A program made the translations under genes and the position numbers. A DNA stretch of 64,000 nt, from positions 363,245 through 427,244 of the forward strand of contig NZ_CYSB01000025.1 in NCBI RefSeq assembly GCF_001458255.1, given 5' to 3'. Under the pieces are notes generated by a model. It searched no databases. It saw only the letters and a list, made by a program, of their open reading frames with translations, and was not told where the DNA came from. Source of the stretch: Thalassovita autumnalis. Lineage in GTDB: Bacteria > Pseudomonadota > Alphaproteobacteria > Rhodobacterales > Rhodobacteraceae. Shown piece by piece: positions 59,573-64,000 of this stretch. How positions within the stretch are numbered: position 1 is the first letter of the stretch; each line of letters starts with the position of its first letter.

Positions 59573-61053
59573 AAAAATTGACACGCCGCGCGACCCTGTT
59601 GGGAGCAGGAGGAGCCATCGGATGGGGGCTTTCAGATTTGTTGAGAGCGGATCTTCCAACATATGCGGGTGCCAATCGGATCATACCGCCCACCGGTGAA
59701 AAGATATTGAACGATGCAAGCGGATTGTCGGCGACTCCGATCCACAAGCACCAGCGCTTTTCGGAAAGTGATCAAGCTTTGGTTGACCGAATTCGCGGTG
59801 AATTAAAAGAAGCGCGCGCGGCTGGACGGCCGCTGAATGTTGGCGCGGCCAGGCATTCCATGGGGGCGCAAGCGATCCCGCGCGATGGCACCGCGATCAC
59901 CTTTGAAAACTCGGGTGTAGAGATCGACAGTTCCAGCCAAAGTTATCACGCGCATGCAGGAGCACGATGGTCTGACGTGATTGCTGCGCTCGACCCAAAA
60001 GGATGGTCTCCCAAAGTTATGCAGTCCAACAACGACTTTGGTTTGGCTGCAACTTATTCGGTGAACGCACACGGGTGGCCAGTGCCCTACGGGCCTATGG
60101 GGTCGACCGTTCGTTCGCTTCGGATGGTTTTGCCCTCAGGCGATTTGGTTACCTGTTCTCCGACAGAGAATGCTGATTTGTTCAACCTCGGAATGGGGGG
60201 GTATGGTCTGATCGGAGTTGTGGTCGATATGGAGGTGGAAATGGTCAAAAACTCCCGTCTGGTGCCGACTTTCGACTTGATGGACGCCAGTGAGTTTGCA
60301 GCCAGTTTCAAAAAGGCGATTGAAGACCCCGAAGTGACGATGGCCTACGGGCGATTGAATGTGGAAAGGGAAAGCTTTTTCCAAAAGGCACTATTGATCA
60401 CCTATCGCGAAACTGACGACCAGGAGAACCTGCCTGCTGCAGCTGGGTCAGGGTGGATGGCCCATGCCGCCAGCCGTATTTACCGCGCGCAATTGGGGAA
60501 TGAGGCACTAAAATCCTTTCGGTGGTGGAATGAAACCAGTGTAGGCCCAGCACTGGGCGGCGGCGAGGTGACCCGGAATTCGCTAATCAATGAACCGGTG
60601 GTTACACTGGACGATCGCAACCCGGATCGGACGGATATTCTGCATGAGCATTTTGTTGGATTTGATGCGTTTGACGGTTTCTTGGGTGCTTGTCGCGAGG
60701 TGATACCGGCTTCTTACCAGGAATTTCTGAATGTTACTTTGAGATATGTGGCGCAAGACGATCAATCGGTCTTGTCGTTCGCTAGAGTTCCACGGATTGC
60801 CGCAGTGATGTCATTCAGTCAGGAACTGACCCAACGAGGTGAAGCCGATCAAGCCCGGATGACGCGTGACTTGATTGATCGCATTGTAGATATTGGTGGC
60901 GCATACTACTTGCCGTACCGACCTCATGCGACGCTTGACCAACTGACCAAGGCCTATCCGCGGGCTGAAGAATTCTCAATAGCCAAGCGGGATCTGGATC
61001 CTGATCTGGTATTGAGGAACAATCTTTGGGACCAGTACTTGGGGCGGCTATGA
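59569..61053 (+). CDS. Tat-exported FAD-linked oxidase (aldonolactone oxidase-like)
   Basis: The N-terminus KKLTRRATLLGAGGAIGWGL has a Tat-like basic pair and hydrophobic core. The FAD-binding PCMH fold follows: RPLNVGAARHSMGAQAIPRD, GARWSDVIAALDPKG, YSVNAHGWPVPYGPMGSTVR (site of the FAD loop) and MGGYGLIGVVVDMEVEM. The C-terminus has the YYLPYRPHATLDQL segment of D-arabinono-1,4-lactone/L-gulonolactone-type oxidases. It probably oxidises a sugar or lactone in the periplasm; the substrate is unknown. It is coupled to both neighbours by ATGA overlaps. Confidence 0.85.
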   Translation: MKKLTRRATLLGAGGAIGWGLSDLLRADLPTYAGANRIIPPTGEKILNDASGLSATPIHKHQRFSESDQALVDRIRGELKEARAAGRPLNVGAARHSMGAQAIPRDGTAITFENSGVEIDSSSQSYHAHAGARWSDVIAALDPKGWSPKVMQSNNDFGLAATYSVNAHGWPVPYGPMGSTVRSLRMVLPSGDLVTCSPTENADLFNLGMGGYGLIGVVVDMEVEMVKNSRLVPTFDLMDASEFAASFKKAIEDPEVTMAYGRLNVERESFFQKALLITYRETDDQENLPAAAGSGWMAHAASRIYRAQLGNEALKSFRWWNETSVGPALGGGEVTRNSLINEPVVTLDDRNPDRTDILHEHFVGFDAFDGFLGACREVIPASYQEFLNVTLRYVAQDDQSVLSFARVPRIAAVMSFSQELTQRGEADQARMTRDLIDRIVDIGGAYYLPYRPHATLDQLTKAYPRAEEFSIAKRDLDPDLVLRNNLWDQYLGRL

Positions 61054-61460
61054 ATAACATACAGAAACTATGCTTTGGCTATTTTGGCGCGCTGATGCTT
61101 GCGGCGTCACTCAATTACATCCCTGGTTTGACGGATGAAAACGGGTTGGCTTTCGGCATCTTTGCCTTGGACATCTATGATGACGCTTTGCATGTTGCTT
61201 CGGCGCTCTGGGCGTTGGCGGCAGGAATACTGTCATACCGCGCTGCGCGCGCATTTTTGATTATTTTCGGGCTCGCCTATCTTGGTGATGGCATCTTTGG
61301 GATCTTTACGGGGTATGGGTTCTTGGATTTGGGGATATTTACAAACACCTCGCTTGGAACAGATTGGTCACTTCCGCGCTTTCTGGCGAATTTGCCCCAT
61401 TTGGCGTTGGGCGGAGTTGCTGTTTGGGCAGGTTTTCGCAGCAGTGAAAGCAACGGGTGA
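61050..61460 (+). CDS. Small integral membrane protein (136 aa)
   Basis: The protein has four hydrophobic segments (FGYFGALMLAASLNYIPGL, DDALHVASALWALAAGILSY, ARAFLIIFGLAYLGDGIFGI, LPHLALGGVAVWAGF), an arrangement resembling DUF4383-type proteins. It is coupled by ATGA to the FAD oxidase and by GTGA to the next gene. It may hold the oxidase partner or a quinone site in the membrane, but no redox ligand motif is visible. Confidence 0.7.
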   Translation: MNNIQKLCFGYFGALMLAASLNYIPGLTDENGLAFGIFALDIYDDALHVASALWALAAGILSYRAARAFLIIFGLAYLGDGIFGIFTGYGFLDLGIFTNTSLGTDWSLPRFLANLPHLALGGVAVWAGFRSSESNG

Positions 61461-62509
61461 AGCGGCTTTGGCGATATACCAAGCAATTGTTGTTGCTTGG
61501 GTTAGTCTTTGTCTTGGGCTTGTTGTCTCCAGTCGCTTATGTGGAAATCATGTGCCAAGGATCTGCAGCGCCAGAGCCGTATGAAGCCTTGCTCGCACCG
61601 GAATTTCATCGCGCTGAAACCAGAACTTTGATGACCTATCCGGAATGGGACATTGTGCATGCCTACGAAGATTATGCACAAGTTGTTGCTGGTGGAGATC
61701 CGCATGAGTTTAGGTTTGTTCGCGCGATTGGTGGCTATTGGACTTCGCTATGTGCTCTGAGCAGGGCATCGTCTGCTCTTGGAGAAATCGACGGCCCAAC
61801 CAAACAGTTGGTTTATGTCATCGGGGTTAGTTTCACGGCTGAACTCTTGTTGAAGGCGGCCTATGAGGAAACGATTGGTCGTTTTTTTGCCGCGCTAAGG
61901 GGGAATGAGCGCGCGCCACTGGATGACTTGTCTGCAACTCACGCAAAGAACTATGCCGAGTTTTTACAACAGGTCCCCTGGTATAAATGGCAATTCCGTA
62001 AGGATCGTACCGAATTGAAAGCCAAGGCGACCACGGCTTGGCGAGACCGGGAAAGACGCTTTGCTTTGGGGGTCGAATATGGCGTCAAAGCCGCATACGC
62101 CGACGTCATCGCGGACGCTGTGGCGCAGGTTGGACAGGATGAATTGACACTGCGCATGATCATACGCGGTGTAGACAAGGCCGTGCTGGAGGCATCCGGG
62201 GAAGTCACCATACTGTCGGCTGGGGCAGAAGGTTTCGAGGTCGAAACACCACGCTACCGTGCTCTGACGCATCTTCTGCGGAATTGGGCCGCCGAAGGCG
62301 GGACCTTCGTCGAAATTGCGGGCAATGATGATATTCTCTTTACGGTGCTCGCCCAAGAGCCATCAATGGACGGCGCGATCTTCAGCAGGTTACGGCAAGG
62401 ATTCGGTGACAGTCGCCATCTGGTTATGACAAAAGTGGTAAATTTGGCTGAAACGCTGCGCGCCATGCAGGACAGTGGTCAGCAATTGGAGCATATCCAT
62501 GACTATTAG
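61457..62509 (+). CDS. Membrane-anchored protein of unknown function (350 aa)
   Basis: An N-terminal hydrophobic helix (LLLLGLVFVLGLLSPVAYVE) is followed by a soluble, mostly helical domain with YEALLAPEFHRAETRTLMTY, PEWDIVHAYEDYAQVV and a C-terminal IAGNDDILFTVLAQEP. The start is GTG 61457, overlapping the previous stop. No family was recognised. Being locked between the small membrane proteins in the operon, it likely works with the oxidase/hydrolase pair. Confidence 0.7.
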   Translation: MKRLWRYTKQLLLLGLVFVLGLLSPVAYVEIMCQGSAAPEPYEALLAPEFHRAETRTLMTYPEWDIVHAYEDYAQVVAGGDPHEFRFVRAIGGYWTSLCALSRASSALGEIDGPTKQLVYVIGVSFTAELLLKAAYEETIGRFFAALRGNERAPLDDLSATHAKNYAEFLQQVPWYKWQFRKDRTELKAKATTAWRDRERRFALGVEYGVKAAYADVIADAVAQVGQDELTLRMIIRGVDKAVLEASGEVTILSAGAEGFEVETPRYRALTHLLRNWAAEGGTFVEIAGNDDILFTVLAQEPSMDGAIFSRLRQGFGDSRHLVMTKVVNLAETLRAMQDSGQQLEHIHDY

Positions 62510-62792
62510 AGCAGTGTTTATGGCCGTCCCTTTCGTCCTAATGGGGTGGATCGGAGTTCTGACAGTGGTTGCTTTTGTAAGTGACGGAGCTCCAGCCTAT
62601 GTGGTGTTGTTCCCCTCTCAAATTCTTCTTGAAAACATTCCGGAGAGTTCTTCGATCTTGGCGACTTCGATTGCATCTGTCACTCTGACCTCGGATGAAA
62701 CTGGCTTCGCGCGTTTGTTGTACCGAAACGGAGCTTGGCTTGTCCTTCCGGCAGGTTTGCCGGGTTGCTTGCCGCAGCCCAAAGCCGGATAG
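62499..62792 (+). CDS. Small membrane or exported protein (97 aa)
   Basis: From ATG 62499, which overlaps the previous stop by 11 bases, the protein has a hydrophobic start (VFMAVPFVLMGWIGVLTVVA) and a second weak hydrophobic stretch near the C-terminus (NGAWLVLPAGLPG). It is the last gene of the island operon. No family recognised. Confidence 0.6.
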   Translation: MTIRAVFMAVPFVLMGWIGVLTVVAFVSDGAPAYVVLFPSQILLENIPESSSILATSIASVTLTSDETGFARLLYRNGAWLVLPAGLPGCLPQPKAG

Positions 62793-62947
62793 GTTCTGCA
62801 GGCCTTGCAAATTTCCCTTAATGATAAAAAGCAATTAAGAACTCTTGCGCGATTTTGTTGGGGACAGCCAATCTTCCGAACCGTCAGGCCGCAGGTGAAA
62901 GTGGAGTCTTCAAAATGTTCTCTCGGTGTTTGCGGTCCACGAATAGG

Positions 62948-63103
62948 TGAAGTGGCCCCAGAAAACTGGACAGTTAGCTAAGCTGTATCCCAAACCTATG
63001 AAGGGATACGAAAATGGCGAAGCGCCGGAATTTTACAGATCAGTTTAAGGCCCAGGTGGTTTTGGAAGCACTCGGCTTCACCACTTGCAACTTGCCTGAA
63101 TAG
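62948..63103 (+). mobile_element. IS3-family insertion sequence remnant (left end plus start of orfA)
   Basis: A typical IS3 terminal sequence (AGTGGCCCCAGAAAACTGG) at 62951-62969 is followed by ATG 63014 and a transposase orfA start, KRRNFTDQFKAQVVLEAL, which breaks off at 63070 and runs into unrelated codons to TAG 63101-63103. The rest of the element is missing, so it is inactive. The 155 bp between the island operon and this remnant hold nothing recognisable. Confidence 0.8.
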
Positions 63104-63145
63104 AAGCGCAAAATAGCCACCCGGCGTGGGTGAGTATTGGGGTTT

Positions 63146-63163
63146 CCCCGCCCCAAGGCGGGG
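63146..63163. repeat. GC-rich hairpin near the island repeats
   Basis: CCCCGCC-CCAA-GGCGGGG is a perfect 7-bp stem-loop at 63146-63163, flanked by GGGGTT and AACCCC that could lengthen it. It lies downstream of the RepA-like gene and could end its transcript or belong to a replication region. There is no T-run. Confidence 0.5.
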
Positions 63164-63203
63164 TTCCAACCCCTTGGGGGTATAAGGGGGTTGGTAGGCG
63201 CAT

Positions 63204-63271
63204 AGGTTGGAAGCAGGTTGGAAGCGCGTTGCCACCCCCGTTGGAAGAGGGTTGGAAGGCGTTTGGAAAGT
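63204..63271. repeat. Iteron-like 11-bp repeats next to the RepA-like gene
   Basis: GGTTGGAAG-type units start at 63204, 63215, 63239, 63250 and 63261, mostly at 11-bp steps, with a degenerate unit (GCGTTGCCACC) at 63226. Eleven-base spacing places each copy on the same DNA face. They lie 17 bp downstream of the RepA-like ATPase stop. They are too short and regular for a CRISPR array. Confidence 0.65.
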
Positions 63272-63287
63272 CTCCATTTAACCACCT

Positions 63288-63998
63288 TCAAACCGTGGCT
63301 CGTGCAATATATTTGCGACGCTTGGAGGGTGGTCCATCCTCAACCACTTTGATTTTGTTGTCAGCGAAAAGCGTCTCCATTGCCGATGTTAAGGCGCGTT
63401 TTGTGCAGCTTTCTGCATCAGGGTGTTGAGCGAACACTTTCGGAGCATATGTCGAACTTGGACTCGCTGATACATTGCGGCCCTGTTTCGTAAATGCATC
63501 TAGCAGCTTCAAAAACACACGCTCTGCTTTTTGCCCTGCCGCAAGAGCATCAAGACCTGTAGGCTGATGTTGAACTTTGAAGACGCCTTCATCATAAACG
63601 AGCTGCAATTCAGCGCCTGTTCGGCCATAGTTGGCCTTTTTGTTGCTCAAAGTGCGAACATCTGGGTTGGGTTCAAAACGATGACCGCTGTCGCTCATAA
63701 CAACTCTATCAAGGTATAGACGAGCGCGTACCGAGTTGTTCCAAGCAGTATTGCCACCTGATCCTGAACCAGAGCTCATGCCGGACATGCTCGGATGAGC
63801 TAGCAAAAGAACAGCACATTCTCCCCGGATAGCAAGTCCGCGCAGCAAGCCGATAAACTGTCTGGCTTGACTGCGATCGTTCTCATTCCCGGGGAACAAG
63901 TCTGCCAAGGTATCCAACACTATCAATGTGGGCTGGACGTCCAGCGTATCCGTCCGGTATCGGGGCGGTTTCAGGCTTTTTCGGGGCGCCAGTTCCAT
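63288..63998 (-). CDS. RepA-like (AAA_25) ATPase, partial
   Basis: The 236 residues in the window correspond to the C-terminal part of a RepA/DnaB-like hexameric ATPase: PTLIVLDTLADLFPGNENDR (Walker B), GECAVLLLAHPSMSG, AWNNSVRARLYLDRV and a winged-helix-like tail. The Walker A region should lie upstream, beyond 64000. Segment MELAPRKSLKPPRYRTD before the Walker B is unlike the family and may mark a frameshift or the true window-edge context. Such ATPases replicate or control plasmids and islands. Confidence 0.75.
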   Translation of the reverse strand: MELAPRKSLKPPRYRTDTLDVQPTLIVLDTLADLFPGNENDRSQARQFIGLLRGLAIRGECAVLLLAHPSMSGMSSGSGSGGNTAWNNSVRARLYLDRVVMSDSGHRFEPNPDVRTLSNKKANYGRTGAELQLVYDEGVFKVQHQPTGLDALAAGQKAERVFLKLLDAFTKQGRNVSASPSSTYAPKVFAQHPDAESCTKRALTSAMETLFADNKIKVVEDGPPSKRRKYIARATV

Positions 63999-64000
63999 GG

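Larger units (their letters stand above)
57517..64000. mobile_element. Genomic island integrated at tRNA-Ser (left part)
   Basis: From the tRNA 3' end to the window edge the DNA is AT-richer, codon choice changes (more TTG, AAA, GAT), and content is accessory: TACCCCTACAA repeats next to the tRNA, truncated phage-type genes, an unusual five-gene operon, an IS3 remnant and a RepA-like ATPase. No intact integrase is present in this part; it may be lost or lie beyond 64000. The far junction, where a copy of the tRNA 3' end would be expected, is outside the window. Confidence 0.65.

Noticed and set aside
63204..63271. Short regular repeats considered as a CRISPR array
   Set aside because: Units are 11 bp with no spacers of 25-40 bp and no cas genes nearby.

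Overview
The window looks like a chromosome segment of a marine alphaproteobacterium of the Roseobacter group (Rhodobacteraceae). The evidence is high GC content, a CtrA/SciP/ChpT cell-cycle set, ornithine-lipid genes olsBA, an MttB-like methyltransferase, alphaproteobacterial GTTC-N7-GTTC LexA boxes, and the gene order rplU-rpmA-GNAT-obgE-proB-proA. All names rest on sequence reading; no database search was run.

Layout. 1-6900: end of an unidentified gene, MttB-like methyltransferase, guaA, a GT8 glycosyltransferase with an apparent 5' frameshift, a DMT exporter and a FadL-type porin. 6900-26400: a large accessory block for sialic acid (N-acetylneuraminate) use. Its parts are nanA with a sulfatase and its formylglycine-generating enzyme on the minus strand; a divergent NanR-type regulator followed by a complete peptide-type (Sat/Dpp-like) ABC transporter; nanM; a broken second sulfatase; an HSL-type esterase; a GFA protein; nanK-nanE-nanR2 on the minus strand; and divergent nagB-nagA. 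Together they encode periplasmic mutarotation, uptake, cleavage to ManNAc and pyruvate, phosphorylation, epimerisation, deacetylation and deamination to fructose-6-phosphate. The sulfatase and esterase suggest that the natural substrate is modified (sulfated or acylated) sialic acid or sialylated glycan. Matching TTTGGT/ACCAAA palindromes lie in both divergent control regions.

The most unusual gene is the transporter's substrate-binding protein (12706-14277). The half that is normally C-terminal in family-5 binding proteins comes first, directly after the signal peptide, and the normally N-terminal half follows, so it reads as a circular permutation.

26400-57500 is mostly housekeeping: metA, ppk2, rpsI/rplM, a MocR regulator divergent from a DUF1127 gene, trmFO, gluQ, hisI, an Fe-S scaffold, recG-ligA, ctrA, sciP, mnmA, olsBA, chpT, proAB, obgE, rpmA/rplU and tRNA-Ser(CGA). 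Between the Fe-S scaffold gene and recG lies an unlisted 40-residue membrane peptide gene behind a perfect LexA box.

57517-64000 is the start of a genomic island at the 3' end of tRNA-Ser. It is AT-richer and holds truncated phage-type genes, a tightly overlapping five-gene operon (alpha/beta hydrolase, Tat-exported FAD oxidase, three membrane or unknown proteins), an IS3 remnant, 11-bp iteron-like repeats and the C-terminal part of a RepA-like ATPase that runs to the window edge.
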